Positions 17,087 to 26,281 of a stretch of DNA of 64,000 bases are shown here, piece after piece. This DNA is from Fibrobacter sp. (GTDB lineage Bacteria > Fibrobacterota > Fibrobacteria > Fibrobacterales > Fibrobacteraceae), in contig JAKSIL010000007.1 in the NCBI GenBank assembly GCA_024398815.1, positions 42,434 to 106,433 on the forward strand, given 5' to 3'. Position numbers and translations under genes: made by a program. Below the pieces are notes generated by a model. The model searched no databases, had not been told where the DNA came from, and saw only the letters and a program-made list of their open reading frames with translations. How positions within the stretch are numbered: the stretch's first letter is position 1; each line of letters starts with the position of its first letter.

Positions 17087-17779
17087 ATGAGGAAACCATT
17101 TGTTCTAGTGATGCTGATATTGGCTTGCGCTCTTACAGGGTGTGGCCATAGTTATCATTGGACACAGTCGCACCCCGACTATAGACAGGTTCCCTACGGA
17201 GACTTAGCCATAGCCGGCACGGAGAACGCCTTCGTGCTTACCCGTGCGGCCTGGTTCGCAAAGAAACTGGAAATAAGCACGGATAGCGTGCAACTTAAAG
17301 TCACCAGTTTTTGCGAACAAGTTTTCCTGGACGAGCTCAAGCGAGCCTACCCGTCATTCACCCGAATTCCAAAGGAAATTCACAAGGCGTTTCCCGAAGA
17401 AAGCCAAAAGCTGGACGACCGAATATTTCTGAAAGGGCACATTCCCGAACAGGGAGTCGTCGTAAAGGACAGCGAAGGAAAGATTCCGCCGCGAATACTG
17501 ATTTTACATGAATTCTTTATCGGCACGGACCTGAAGCGGGAACTGTTCTTCGACTACGCCTTGATTCACAACGAAAGCGCAGACAAAAAGACTTCAAAGA
17601 ATCTAAGCGCAGTCATTTCGTACACCCTTTGGGACAACGAGAAGCAGAGACCGCTATTCAGCGCAGTGGACGAAGTCCAAAAAAGCATCATCACGCCCAC
17701 AATGGCCGACATGGAATCCCTGATTCGCACGTCGGTACAGCAGATTCGTAAAAACATGTACGCAGGAGTTGTCCGATGA
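17087..17779 (+). CDS. Hypothetical lipoprotein
   Basis: The 230-residue product has a lipobox (ACALTGC, Cys near 19). The mature part is mixed alpha/beta with segments such as DLAIAGTENAFVLTRAAWF, FIGTDLKRELFFDYALIHNE and AVISYTLWDNEKQRPLF. The last two resemble lipoproteins that combine a low-complexity-free sandwich with a long final helix, but I do not recognise a named family. The ATG follows CACTTTG by 4 nt with no Shine-Dalgarno site. It overlaps the barrel protein downstream by 4 bp (ATGA). Confidence 0.65.
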   Translation: MRKPFVLVMLILACALTGCGHSYHWTQSHPDYRQVPYGDLAIAGTENAFVLTRAAWFAKKLEISTDSVQLKVTSFCEQVFLDELKRAYPSFTRIPKEIHKAFPEESQKLDDRIFLKGHIPEQGVVVKDSEGKIPPRILILHEFFIGTDLKRELFFDYALIHNESADKKTSKNLSAVISYTLWDNEKQRPLFSAVDEVQKSIITPTMADMESLIRTSVQQIRKNMYAGVVR

Positions 17780-19041
17780 ACCGACTTCTCGTACTAATTT
17801 CAATTGTTATGTTGTACGCAACCGCAGCCTTTGCGGGCGAAACATACTTTGACAACCACCCTACCATGTGGAAGGATCCGGAAATCCTCATTTGGACTCC
17901 CGATGCAGAACCTCCAATCGACCCCAAGGAATTCTGTCTATCGCTCCGTCGCAACAACACGGGAATCGGAGAACCCAAATGCCGTCAATTCGGCGAATGG
18001 GAACGCGATTCCGTAGCCGTACGCTATGCGAACTGGCTCAAGCTCAACATGGAATCCAGGCTGGAACCGGAATACTTAAGGGCCAGGCATCCGGCAATGA
18101 AGGCGAAACTGCAAGAGCTCGAAGACAAAATCGTACTCTTCGTCACCTCGAATGGAAACAAAATAAGCGTCGCCATTTTTGACGAAACCGCCACGGAACC
18201 AAAATCGGCAGGGACGCTATTCCAACACGGCGACAAAATCGCCTTGGGCGACGAAATCGCAAGCGAATATTTCAGCGGAAAAACAAGAAGGCGCCTTACC
18301 AAGGACGAACGTAAAAAAATGCAGACCGCCCCGGACGACCTTTACCAGGAAGTGCCGAAATTCGTTGCATGGGTGGGCATTGGCGCCGGATATTCGCAAG
18401 CAAAAATTCCCTTGACTCCCGACAACTGGTACAGAAGCCACATCAGGAGCCAGGTCCGCAACTATCGAATCACGAAGGACTCCGTAAGCCTTTGGAATTT
18501 CCTGGACGATTCCGGCCCGTTGTTCTCCGTTTACGCCGGCGGGACGTGGTACGGATTCATCGGCCTTGAACTGATTTATAGATTTGCACAGCACGATGTG
18601 AAAACAGATTCCAAGGATACGGTCTATAAGGAACTAGACTACTGGAAATTCTACCAGCATGAAATCGGGTTGAACGTTTTACTTTCTCGAACTTACCCGG
18701 CGACCAAATGGCTGGACATCACGCCCTTCGCCTTTTTGGGATTTCAGTACAGCTTTTTCGTCGAGGATATCGGACTCAAAGACGACGTAGTCAAGCCATC
18801 AAGAGCCTACGGAGTACGCATCGAATTTGAAGAGGCGTACAAGGGAGCCCTCGTTGGAATCGGAAGCCAGTTCGTTTTCAAGAAGCACTACGGCATTGGT
18901 CTACGTACGGGAATTTCCAGCCGCGGTCGAAACGTCTACTCGGATCCGACCCCTGATGCGGCCGCCGAGCCCACGACCATCGGTGCATCTACTATAGACT
19001 GGTTCATCAGTGGGGGGCTGGAATACCACTGGACGCTGTAG
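17776..19041 (+). CDS. Hypothetical outer-membrane barrel protein
   Basis: The 421-residue product has a signal peptide ending near AAFAGE. Residues about 25-190 are soluble and contain one pair of Cys (FCLSLRR, KCRQFGEW). From about 195 on it shows barrel-like strands (KFVAWVGIGAGYSQAKI, LFSVYAGGTWYGFIGLELIY, ALVGIGSQFVFKKHYGIGL) and it ends in the aromatic EYHWTL, a plausible BAM recognition end. The family is unrecognised. It is translationally coupled to the lipoprotein upstream, so the two may form an outer-membrane complex (inference). Confidence 0.65.
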   Translation: MNRLLVLISIVMLYATAAFAGETYFDNHPTMWKDPEILIWTPDAEPPIDPKEFCLSLRRNNTGIGEPKCRQFGEWERDSVAVRYANWLKLNMESRLEPEYLRARHPAMKAKLQELEDKIVLFVTSNGNKISVAIFDETATEPKSAGTLFQHGDKIALGDEIASEYFSGKTRRRLTKDERKKMQTAPDDLYQEVPKFVAWVGIGAGYSQAKIPLTPDNWYRSHIRSQVRNYRITKDSVSLWNFLDDSGPLFSVYAGGTWYGFIGLELIYRFAQHDVKTDSKDTVYKELDYWKFYQHEIGLNVLLSRTYPATKWLDITPFAFLGFQYSFFVEDIGLKDDVVKPSRAYGVRIEFEEAYKGALVGIGSQFVFKKHYGIGLRTGISSRGRNVYSDPTPDAAAEPTTIGASTIDWFISGGLEYHWTL

Positions 19042-19045
19042 CTTC

Positions 19046-19077
19046 TTTGCCGTATTTTTCAAATTTTTCTAAATTTG
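19046..19077 (+). promoter_or_regulatory. Promoter of the DEAD-box helicase gene (TTTG-N20-TAAATTTG)
   Basis: TTTG at 19046-19049 and TAAATTTG at 19070-19077 are separated by 20 bp. The ATG follows 8 nt after the box, with no Shine-Dalgarno site. Confidence 0.75.
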
Positions 19078-19085
19078 GCTTCACT

Positions 19086-20480
19086 ATGAGTGAAGAAATT
19101 AAAGAAACAGAAGTTCAAGAAAAAGTCAATCCGTTTTTAACTCCCGTCAAGATTATCGAACCCGAGCACAAGCTCCCCGACTACACTTTTGACATGCTCC
19201 CCGAAGAGCAGAAGAACATTCTCAAAGGCCACGGTTGGACAGACCTGATGCCCGTCCAGCGCAAGACTATCCCCTACATGCTCGCCGCCCGCGACATGCT
19301 CGTGCAATCCAAGACCGGCTCGGGAAAGACCGGCGCCTACGTGCTTCCGCTTTTGCAGGTGATTGTCCGTGACCATGTGTTCCCGCAGGCACTCATTCTC
19401 GTTCCGACCCGCGAACTCTGCATGCAGGTGCAAGACGAAATCGAAAAACTTTCCGTAGGTACGGGAATCCGCTCCGTCGCCATTTTCGGCGGTGTGAGTT
19501 ACGAACCGCAGCTCAAGGCCCTCCGCGCCGGCGTGCACATCATCGTCGCCACTCCGGGCCGCCTCATGGACCATGTGAGCCGCGGGAATGTGGACTTCCT
19601 CGACATTCGCGACCTCGTGCTTGACGAAGCCGACGAAATGCTTTCGATGGGTTTCTACCCCGACATGCAGAAGATTCGCAAGTATTTGCCCAAGATGATT
19701 TCGTGCACCATGTTCAGCGCCACGATTCCGCAGACGGTCAAGAGCCTCGCCCGCGAATTCCAGCGCCCGAGCGCCGAATTCCTTTCGCTCTCTTACGACA
19801 AGGTCATCGCAAACAACCTGGAACACCGCTACTACCCATGCGACGTGATGGACAAGGACTCCATGACCATCAAAGTCCTGGAATACTACAATCCTGACAG
19901 CTGCATGATTTTCTGCAACAAGAAGTGCGACGTGAGCTACCTGGAACAGGTGCTTTCCGGTTACGGCTTCGAAGTCGGCGCCTTGAGTGGCGACGTGGCC
20001 CAGAGCCTCCGCGAAAAGACCTTGAACGCCTTCCGCGACAAGAAGATTCGCATTTTGATTTGCACCGATGTTGCAGCCCGCGGCATTGACGTGGACCACG
20101 TGACCCACGTGATTGTGTACGACCATCCGGCCGACCACGAAGTCTACGTGCACCGCAGCGGCCGTACCGCGCGTGCCGGCCGTAACGGTCTCTGCATTTC
20201 GCTCATCACGCCGGTCGAAGAAATCGACCTCAAGCAGACCGCTGTAGATTTCGGCATCAACTTCATCAAGATGGACCCGCTCACGAACGAAGACGTCGCA
20301 AAGAAGGTCAGCGAACGCGCCCGTCTTAAACTTGAAAAGGAACAGAACCATTTCGGCGGTCAAAAGGCCAAGGAACGCATCAGCCATTTCATTCCGCTCG
20401 CAAAGGAACTTGCGAACGGCACGGAAGACGAACAGATGCTCCTCGCCTGGCTGCTGGACAGGTACATGTGGAAAAAATAG
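19086..20480 (+). CDS. DEAD-box ATP-dependent RNA helicase
   Basis: The 464-residue product carries the DEAD-box motifs in order: Q motif region MPVQRKTIPY, motif I SKTGSGKT, Ia PTRELCMQV, Ib TPGRLM, motif II DEADEM, motif III SAT, IV IFCNKK, V ARGIDV and VI HRSGRTARAGR. It should unwind RNA duplexes, for example in ribosome assembly or mRNA turnover, in the cytosol. The short C-terminal tail has no DbpA or CsdA-type RNA-binding domain that I recognise, so a specific name is not given. The ATG at 19086 is chosen over 19047 because the promoter box lies between them. Confidence 0.93.
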   Translation: MSEEIKETEVQEKVNPFLTPVKIIEPEHKLPDYTFDMLPEEQKNILKGHGWTDLMPVQRKTIPYMLAARDMLVQSKTGSGKTGAYVLPLLQVIVRDHVFPQALILVPTRELCMQVQDEIEKLSVGTGIRSVAIFGGVSYEPQLKALRAGVHIIVATPGRLMDHVSRGNVDFLDIRDLVLDEADEMLSMGFYPDMQKIRKYLPKMISCTMFSATIPQTVKSLAREFQRPSAEFLSLSYDKVIANNLEHRYYPCDVMDKDSMTIKVLEYYNPDSCMIFCNKKCDVSYLEQVLSGYGFEVGALSGDVAQSLREKTLNAFRDKKIRILICTDVAARGIDVDHVTHVIVYDHPADHEVYVHRSGRTARAGRNGLCISLITPVEEIDLKQTAVDFGINFIKMDPLTNEDVAKKVSERARLKLEKEQNHFGGQKAKERISHFIPLAKELANGTEDEQMLLAWLLDRYMWKK

Positions 20481-20599
20481 GTATGAGCTATGAGGTACGA
20501 GGTCGGCTCCCAAGGGAGCCTAGAGGAAAAGTCCCAAAGCCTCAAAGCGACCTCTACAGACAACCTCGAGCCTGGAACCTCGAACCTGGAACCTAAAAA
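20481..20599. other. Intergenic region with low-complexity dispersed-repeat sequence
   Basis: Between the helicase and map lies a hairpin GGCTCCCAAGGGAGCC (20505-20520) and a tail of CCTCGAACCTGGAACCT-type repeats up to the map start. Similar CTCGAACCTCG stretches occur inside the ResB-CcsA gene at about 55220. Confidence 0.5.
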
Positions 20600-21361
20600 A
20601 TGGCAAAGATAAAAGTCAAATCCGCAAAAGAAATCGAACTGATCCGCGACGCCGGCGCACTTGCCGCCGAAACGCTGATCCGTGCAGGCGAAATGGTCAA
20701 GCCCGGCGTTTCAACTCTTGAAATCGACGAATTCATCGGCGACTACACCCGCAAGCACAAGGGAATCTCCGCCTGCATGGGCTACCACGGATACCCGCGC
20801 TACGCCTGCATCAGTATAAACGAAGTTGTCTGTCATGGCATCCCGAACGCAAAGACCATCCTCAAGGAAGGTGACATCGTGAACATCGATATCACCACCA
20901 TCCTTTCGGGCTACCACGGCGACACTAGCGCCATGTTCGCTTGCGGAAAGATTTCCAACCTGGCCAAGGAACTCGTAGATACCGCCAAGTTCTGCATGGA
21001 AGAAGGCATCCGCGCAGCAGGCGAACAAGGAGCCAGGTTCAACGACATCGGCTGCGCCATCCAGGACATCGCCGACGAGCACGGATTCAGCGTAGTGGAA
21101 GACTACTGCGGCCACGGAATCGGTCGCGGATTCCACGAAGAACCGACCGTCCTCCACTTCCGCAACTACGAACGCACCCCCTTCATCGAAGTCGGGAACG
21201 TGTTCACCGTGGAACCGATGATCAACGTCGGTCGCCCGGGCACAAAGACGCTCAATGACGGCTGGACCGCCGTGACCCGTGACGGAAGCCTCTCCGCCCA
21301 GTGGGAACACACCATCGTAAAGACCAAGGACGGAATCGAAATTCTCACGCTTCCGAGGTAA
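20600..21361 (+). CDS. map: Methionine aminopeptidase, type I
   Basis: Map removes the initiator Met from nascent proteins. The 253-residue product has the metal ligands and substrate His in the order expected for type I enzymes: NEVVCHGIP, VNIDITTILSGYHGDTS, GHGIGRGFHEEP, FTVEPMINVG and SAQWEHTIV. The length is close to the usual 250-260. The stop codon shares one base with the next start (TAATG). Confidence 0.96.
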   Translation: MAKIKVKSAKEIELIRDAGALAAETLIRAGEMVKPGVSTLEIDEFIGDYTRKHKGISACMGYHGYPRYACISINEVVCHGIPNAKTILKEGDIVNIDITTILSGYHGDTSAMFACGKISNLAKELVDTAKFCMEEGIRAAGEQGARFNDIGCAIQDIADEHGFSVVEDYCGHGIGRGFHEEPTVLHFRNYERTPFIEVGNVFTVEPMINVGRPGTKTLNDGWTAVTRDGSLSAQWEHTIVKTKDGIEILTLPR

Positions 21362-21705
21362 TGGCCAAGATGTCCATTCTTTCCAACATGCGCGACAAGG
21401 CCATCGAGGCCATTATACGCAGAAACGAGCTCGTGAAGCGGTTCGGCGACATCCAGAGTTTGTCCATAAACTCCGAACAGGGTTTCGCCGATGTTTCCGT
21501 ATTGCTCCACGGCGAGCCCTCTGCATTGAAGTTCCGAGCCTACTACACCTTCAACGACATGGGAAAGGATACGCAGGTGACGGTTTCGAGCATCAGCTGC
21601 GGAAGGGAATGGATTGACGAGGTTCTGGCCTACTGGCTCGAAGGGCACACCTTAAGTTACAACATTCCGGGCATTGCCGGTGGACTCGCCAAAATCTTCT
21701 TTTAG
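21361..21705 (+). CDS. Hypothetical small soluble protein coupled to map
   Basis: The 114-residue product starts with the ATG that overlaps the map stop codon by one base. It looks like an alpha/beta protein: an N-terminal helix (SNMRDKAIEAIIRRNELVKRF) precedes strands (LSINSEQGFADVSVLLHG, FRAYYTF, QVTVSSISCG) and a C-terminal helix. No signal peptide or membrane segment is present. I do not recognise the family; the strong coupling suggests co-expression with map. Confidence 0.6.
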   Translation: MAKMSILSNMRDKAIEAIIRRNELVKRFGDIQSLSINSEQGFADVSVLLHGEPSALKFRAYYTFNDMGKDTQVTVSSISCGREWIDEVLAYWLEGHTLSYNIPGIAGGLAKIFF

Positions 21706-21752
21706 GCATCCTTTAAAAATCCCAATTTTTAAAATTTTGTATTTTAGACTTC

Positions 21753-22397
21753 ATGACCACGAAAAACGACACCAAGGAAAATGTAAAGGACAAGCTCGCC
21801 TCTGTCCTGTTCGATTTGATCACCGACATTCCGGACTCTTTGCATATTCCGCTTTCGGTCCCTGAAGAAAAGGTGAAAAGGCTGACCCAGCAGGCCGCCC
21901 TCAAGGCAGCGACCGTCAGCGCCACCCTTTCGGTGCCTGCCGGATTCACGGGCGTCCTCACGTCGATTCCCGACATCGTGGCCGTATGGAAGATCCAGGC
22001 GCAGCTTGTAGCCGACATCGCCGCCACCTACGGGAAATTGGCGCTTCTCAGCCGTGAAGCCATGGTCTGGTGCCTTTTCCGCCATAGCGCTGCATCGCTC
22101 TTGCGCGATATCGCCGTGCGTACGGGCTCGCGAATCGTCGTCCAGAAGATTTCAACCACGGCCCTCAAGGCCATTCTTCAAAAGGTCGGCCTGAAGATTT
22201 CCACGAAGTTCGTCGGAAAGACTCTCGTTCGCGCCATTCCCGCCCTCGGAGCCCTCGGCAACGGAGCCTACACCTACTACGACACGAACGAAGTCGGAAA
22301 GACGGCCGCCGCCTATTTCAAGGCGCTCTCCGACACAGACGCCCCCGTTCCTGTCGAAACGGAAGAAACCGCCGAGGAAAATTCCGGCGAATCCTAG
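21753..22397 (+). CDS. EcsC-like protein
   Basis: The 214-residue product is helical, with Ala-rich amphipathic stretches. It resembles the EcsC family (PF12787) in its spacing of hydrophobic residues around VPAGFTGVLTSIPDIVAVW, IQAQLVADIAATYG, and a C-terminal IPALGALGNGAYTYYDTNEVGKTAAAYF. The C-terminal 20 residues are Glu/Thr-rich. EcsC proteins are associated with membranes in unclear roles. The family call is by eye. The gene stands alone, with a TATTTTAG box 6 nt before the start and a terminator after it. Confidence 0.55.
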   Translation: MTTKNDTKENVKDKLASVLFDLITDIPDSLHIPLSVPEEKVKRLTQQAALKAATVSATLSVPAGFTGVLTSIPDIVAVWKIQAQLVADIAATYGKLALLSREAMVWCLFRHSAASLLRDIAVRTGSRIVVQKISTTALKAILQKVGLKISTKFVGKTLVRAIPALGALGNGAYTYYDTNEVGKTAAAYFKALSDTDAPVPVETEETAEENSGES

Positions 22398-22422
22398 TCT
22401 CTTCTTTTAAAAACACAAAAAA

Positions 22423-22455
22423 AACGCAAAAGTCCTTTTTATTTTGCGTTGTTTT
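22423..22455 (+). terminator. Intrinsic terminator after the EcsC-like gene
   Basis: AACGCAAAA pairs with TTTTGCGTT around a T-rich loop and is followed by GTTTT. Confidence 0.65.
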
Positions 22456-22480
22456 CGGGGTTTTCGCAGCTTGTTGACCC

Positions 22481-22510
22481 TTGAACAACCCCCATTTTTT
22501 TCTATCTTTG
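22481..22510 (+). promoter_or_regulatory. Promoter of fusA (TTG-N19-TATCTTTG)
   Basis: TTG at 22481-22483 and TATCTTTG at 22503-22510 are 19 bp apart. The leader to the fusA ATG would be about 40 nt. Confidence 0.75.
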
Positions 22511-22555
22511 GGCCCAACTAAACAATAACATCAACTCCATCTGTGGAAAACAACT

Positions 22556-24679
22556 ATGAAAAACATTGAAAAGCACAGAAATATTGGTATTTCTGCCCAC
22601 ATCGACTCCGGTAAGACTACCCTTACCGAACGTATCCTTTACTTCACAAAGCGTATTCACGCTATTCACGAAGTCCGTGGCAAGGACGGCGTCGGTGCCA
22701 CGATGGACTCCATGGAACTTGAACGCGAACGCGGCATCACGATTCAGTCCGCCGCCACCTTCGCAAACTGGACCCACACCAAGAGCGGCGAAGCCGACTC
22801 CATCAACATCATCGATACCCCGGGGCACGTGGACTTCACTATCGAAGTTGAACGTTCTCTCCGTGTGCTCGACGGTGCTATCCTCGTTCTTACCGGCGTG
22901 GAAGGCGTCCAGTCCCAGTCTATTACCGTTGACCGCCAGATGAAGCGCTACCATGTACCGCGCGTCGTATTCGTGAACAAGTGCGACCGTTCCGGTGCAA
23001 ACCCGCTCCGCGTGGCTGTCATGCTCAAGGAAAAGCTCAACCACAAGCCCTGCGTCATGCAGATTCCTATAGGTCTCGAAGACCAACTGAAGGGCGTGGT
23101 CGACCTCGTCGAAATGAAGGCCTACTACTTCGAAGGCGCCAACGGCGACGACATGATCGAAAAGGATATTCCGGCCGAACTCATGGACCAGGCCAACGAA
23201 TACCGTGAAAAGCTCATCGACTGCTGCGCCGACTACAGCGATGAAATCATGGAAAAGGCCATGGAAGGCAACTACATGGACATCGACAAGGCCCTCATCA
23301 AGAAGACCATCCGTGAAGCTACCATCCGCCTCGACATCACTCCGGTGTTCATGGGTTCTGCCCACAAGAACGTCGGTGTGCAGAAGCTCCTTGATGGCGT
23401 CATCGACTACCTCCCGTGCCCGACCGACGTCGAAAACAAGTGCCTCGACATCGACAACGAAGAAGCCGAAGTCGTCCTCAAGTCCGAAGACGCCCAGCCG
23501 CTCGTCTGCTACGCATTCAAGCTCGTGAACGACCGCTATGGCCAGCTCACCTACGTCCGCGTCTACCAGGGCACCCTCAAGAAGGGCGACATGATCACCA
23601 ACATGGCCACCGGCAAGAAGGTTTCCGTGGGTCGCTTGGTCCGTATGCACGCTGACGAAATGGTGGACATCACCGAAGCCGGTGCAGGCGACATCGTCGC
23701 TCTGTTCGGTATCGACTGCGCTTCCGGTACGACTTTCACCGACGGCAAGAACAACTACAACATGACTTCCATGCACGTTCCTAACCCGGTTATCGAACTT
23801 GTTATCGAAGCCAAGAACCGTGACGACCTCGCCAACATGTCCAAGGCCCTCAACCGCTTCACCAAGGAAGACCCGACGTTCCAGGTCGAAGTCGACAAGG
23901 AATCCGGCGAAACCATCATCAAGGGCATGGGCGAACTTCACCTTGACGTTTACATCGAACGTATGCGCCGCGAATACCACTGCGACGTGCAGACCGGTGC
24001 TCCGCAGGTGGCCTACCGCGAAACCATTACTCGCGAATCCAAGTTCGAATACACCCACAAGAAGCAGACCGGTGGTTCGGGTCAGTTCGCTAAGATGAGC
24101 GGCATCATGCGCCCGATGGCTGTCGAAGGCGACTCCGAAAAGGTCTACAACTTCGTGAACTCCGTCGTCGGCGGCCGTATTCCTAAGGAATACATCCCGT
24201 CTTGCGACAAGGGTTTCCAGAGCTGCATGGAAAGCGGTTCCCTCATCGGCTTCCCGGTCGTGGGTATCGAAATGGAAGTCCAGGATGGTGCATTCCACCC
24301 GGTCGACTCCTCTGACATGGCCTTCCAGATTTGCGCTCGCATGGCCTTCCGCGAAGCCTTCGAAAAGGCTGGCGCCCAGATTCTCGAACCGATCATGAAG
24401 GTCGAAATCGCAACGCCGACCGAATTCCAGGGTAACGTTGTCGGTAACGTGTCCCAGCGTCGTGGCGCCATCACCGGCACCAACGAAGAACAGGGCACCA
24501 CCACGATTCTCGCTGAAGTTCCGCTTTCCGAAATGTTCGGCTATGCTACGGACCTCCGTTCCATGACCCAGGGTAAGGCTGAATTCACCATGGAATTCTG
24601 CAAGTACTCTCCGGTGCCGCGCAACATCCAGGAAGAACTCATCAAGAAGTACGGCGACAAGGCCAAGGCAAGAGCTTAA
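22556..24679 (+). CDS. fusA: Elongation factor G
   Basis: EF-G is the GTPase that translocates tRNA and mRNA through the ribosome. The 707-residue product has the G1 loop AHIDSGKTT, switch region [10 protein letters not shown]3 [10 protein letters not shown]4 NKCDR and the SAHKNVG region of the G domain. Domains II-V follow, including [18 protein letters not shown] in domain III and [20 protein letters not shown] near the end. It is not next to rpsG/rpsL or tufA here; a single-gene unit with its own promoter and terminator is seen. Whether a second fusA paralogue exists elsewhere cannot be told. Confidence 0.96.
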   Translation: MKNIEKHRNIGISAHIDSGKTTLTERILYFTKRIHAIHEVRGKDGVGATMDSMELERERGITIQSAATFANWTHTKSGEADSINIIDTPGHVDFTIEVERSLRVLDGAILVLTGVEGVQSQSITVDRQMKRYHVPRVVFVNKCDRSGANPLRVAVMLKEKLNHKPCVMQIPIGLEDQLKGVVDLVEMKAYYFEGANGDDMIEKDIPAELMDQANEYREKLIDCCADYSDEIMEKAMEGNYMDIDKALIKKTIREATIRLDITPVFMGSAHKNVGVQKLLDGVIDYLPCPTDVENKCLDIDNEEAEVVLKSEDAQPLVCYAFKLVNDRYGQLTYVRVYQGTLKKGDMITNMATGKKVSVGRLVRMHADEMVDITEAGAGDIVALFGIDCASGTTFTDGKNNYNMTSMHVPNPVIELVIEAKNRDDLANMSKALNRFTKEDPTFQVEVDKESGETIIKGMGELHLDVYIERMRREYHCDVQTGAPQVAYRETITRESKFEYTHKKQTGGSGQFAKMSGIMRPMAVEGDSEKVYNFVNSVVGGRIPKEYIPSCDKGFQSCMESGSLIGFPVVGIEMEVQDGAFHPVDSSDMAFQICARMAFREAFEKAGAQILEPIMKVEIATPTEFQGNVVGNVSQRRGAITGTNEEQGTTTILAEVPLSEMFGYATDLRSMTQGKAEFTMEFCKYSPVPRNIQEELIKKYGDKAKARA

Positions 24680-24714
24680 TCCTAGCCTTAATTCTTGATA
24701 ATTCCAAGGAATTG

Positions 24715-24746
24715 AAAAAGACCTGCAGCGATGCAGGTCTTTTTTT
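24715..24746. terminator. Bidirectional terminator between fusA and the GNAT gene
   Basis: A perfect 9-bp stem AGACCTGCA/TGCAGGTCT with a GCGA tetraloop has T6 on the plus side and T5 on the minus side. It serves convergent fusA and the toxin-like gene. Confidence 0.93.
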
Positions 24747-24760
24747 GCAATAAACAACAA

Positions 24761-25321
24761 TCACGCGGCGAGGTCGATGAGATCGAAGTACATCACACGG
24801 GTGTGCGGATCATTGTCTTCAAGAAGCATTTGCCTAAAGCCGTTGCCTTCGTAGAACGAAAGCGCACCGAGATAGGCATCGACAGTCAGGAAACGACAAC
24901 CAGTCTTGTTGTTGGCAACGAACATGTATTTGATGATATCTATAATCATCGAGCCAATTCGTTTTCCCTTGACACTGTTATCAACAGCCAATCGGCAAAG
25001 TTTTACTGCCGGATAACTTTTCAGGCGTTTTTCATTCGGGAAACCCCGCTTTTTGCGAAAGCGGTTGAATTCAGACTTGTCCTTGAAATCCGACATGGCC
25101 AGTTTGTCGTTAGCCAGGCTAAAATAGGCATATATTTGACCTGATTCCGGATTGACGCACGCATAACTCGCTGCAAGCAAGTACTTGTCGAAAAGAACAG
25201 CGCGATTAAGAATGAAATCGTTCAAATCGGCATCGCCGCAATCAAAATTACCGATAGATTCCAGCGAACTTAAGCGAACGACATCAAAGGCAGGAGTTTT
25301 CACTTCACTTGTTTGAACCAT
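24761..25321 (-). CDS. GNAT acetyltransferase, TacT-like toxin candidate (copy A)
   Basis: The 186-residue product is a GNAT-fold protein. It contains RLAVDNSVKGKRIGSMII, the acetyl-CoA-binding segment with an R/Q-x-x-G-x pattern, and the late FYEGNGF with the tyrosine typical of the family. N-terminal FDCGDADLNDFILNRA and the overall layout resemble TacT/AtaT-type toxins that acetylate aminoacyl-tRNA. It overlaps by 22 bp the small gene upstream (25300-25521), the layout of a toxin-antitoxin operon. From about residue 63 to the end it is identical to copy B at 25718-26281, while the N-terminal third differs. The toxin role is inferred, not shown. Confidence 0.75.
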   Translation of the reverse strand: MVQTSEVKTPAFDVVRLSSLESIGNFDCGDADLNDFILNRAVLFDKYLLAASYACVNPESGQIYAYFSLANDKLAMSDFKDKSEFNRFRKKRGFPNEKRLKSYPAVKLCRLAVDNSVKGKRIGSMIIDIIKYMFVANNKTGCRFLTVDAYLGALSFYEGNGFRQMLLEDNDPHTRVMYFDLIDLAA

Positions 25322-25521
25322 GGATCCACACCTCCGTTGGCCGCTTCGCGGGCACGCTTTTTGCGCATGCCATCTTCAAAGGCCTTTAAAAAATACTCGT
25401 AATTCCGTAGGCGGCGGGCACGAGCTTCCGGAGATTCGGGGTGCCGTTCCTGCATACGGGCCATAAACCGGCGAGCATCCTCGCCGAACAAGATGGGAGT
25501 CTCTCGAATGTCGCGAGCCAT
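25300..25521 (-). CDS. Small partner protein of GNAT, antitoxin candidate (copy A)
   Basis: The 73-residue product starts MARDIRETPILFGEDARRFM, has a charged helical middle (EARARRLRNYEYFLKAFEDG) and ends GVDPWFKQVK. It is not recognisable as the ribbon-helix-helix (DUF1778) antitoxin that normally accompanies TacT-like toxins. Gene order (small gene first), overlap with the GNAT gene and duplication as a unit argue that the two act together. It differs from copy B at ten positions, all after residue 28. AAGAGGATAAA precedes the ATG as ribosome binding site. Confidence 0.65.
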   Translation of the reverse strand: MARDIRETPILFGEDARRFMARMQERHPESPEARARRLRNYEYFLKAFEDGMRKKRAREAANGGVDPWFKQVK

Positions 25522-25600
25522 TTTATCCTCTTGTTATCGGTTCATATATAAAAGCCCGGGCTAAGCCGGAAGGCATCCGTCCAGTGGTACCTTAAACATG

Positions 25601-25629
25601 AATATAAAAAATCGGTTTTACCCAGTCAA
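25601..25629 (-). promoter_or_regulatory. Promoter of GNAT pair copy A
   Basis: On the minus strand TTGACT (25624-25629) and TATATT (25601-25606) are spaced by 17 bp, like a primary-sigma -35/-10 pair. The leader of about 70 nt contains the palindrome AGCCCGGGCT (25552-25561). Confidence 0.55.
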
Positions 25630-25676
25630 GGGGCCGAAGTTTCCACATTCATGCATTATAAATGTAAAATTAGCAG

Positions 25677-25693
25677 ATGTCAAATTTTGACAT
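25677..25693. promoter_or_regulatory. Palindromic operator candidate ATGTCAAATTTTGACAT
   Basis: A perfect 8+1+8 palindrome lies about 48 bp upstream of the -35 element of copy A. The same core TGTCAAATTTTGACA recurs at 26639-26653 in the equivalent place before copy B, although the 23-24 nt in front of it are unrelated. Confidence 0.55.
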
Positions 25694-25717
25694 TTTTTTG
25701 CAAAAATCCGCAGTCCG

Positions 25718-26281
25718 TCATGCGGCGAGGTCGATGAGATCGAAATACATCACACGGGTGTGCGGATCATTGTCTTCAAGAAGCATTTGCCTAAAGCCGT
25801 TGCCTTCGTAGAACGAAAGCGCACCGAGATAGGCATCGACAGTCAGGAAACGACAACCAGTCTTGTTGTTGGCAACGAACATGTATTTGATGATATCTAT
25901 AATCATCGAGCCAATTCGTTTTCCCTTGACACTGTTATCAACAGCCAATCGGCAAAGTTTTACTGCCGGATAACTTTTCAGGCGTTTTTCATTCGGGAAA
26001 CCCCGCTTTTTGCGAAAGCGGTTGAATTCAGACTTGTCCTTGAAATCCGACATGGCCAGTTTGTCGTTAGCCAGGCTAAAATAGGCGTAGACTCGACTTG
26101 CGTCATTTACATCGACACACGCATAACTCGCAGCAAGCAAATACTTGTCAAAAAGAACAGCGCGGTTAAGGATAAAATCATTTAAATCGGTATCGCCACA
26201 ATCAAAATTCTTGACAGACTCTGCTGAAGTTAAACGAACTACCTTAAATTCTACAGGATTTACTTCACCTGACGAAAACAT
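25718..26281 (-). CDS. GNAT acetyltransferase, TacT-like toxin candidate (copy B)
   Basis: The 187-residue product is the second copy of the GNAT protein. The C-terminal 120 or so residues, including RLAVDNSVKGKRIGSMII and FYEGNGF, are identical to copy A. The first 64 residues are diverged (for example MFSSGEVNPVEFKVVRLTSA), with one extra codon. At DNA level 25722-26085 is almost perfectly repeated from 24765-25128, so duplication or gene conversion is recent. It overlaps its partner gene by 22 bp, as in copy A. Confidence 0.75.
   Translation of the reverse strand: MFSSGEVNPVEFKVVRLTSAESVKNFDCGDTDLNDFILNRAVLFDKYLLAASYACVDVNDASRVYAYFSLANDKLAMSDFKDKSEFNRFRKKRGFPNEKRLKSYPAVKLCRLAVDNSVKGKRIGSMIIDIIKYMFVANNKTGCRFLTVDAYLGALSFYEGNGFRQMLLEDNDPHTRVMYFDLIDLAA

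Noticed and set aside
22502..24760. A 752-codon open frame on the minus strand opposite fusA
   Set aside because: It is an antisense shadow: GC-rich codon bias of fusA keeps the reverse frame open. The predicted protein is Val/His/Asp-rich with no recognisable domain, and fusA is certain.
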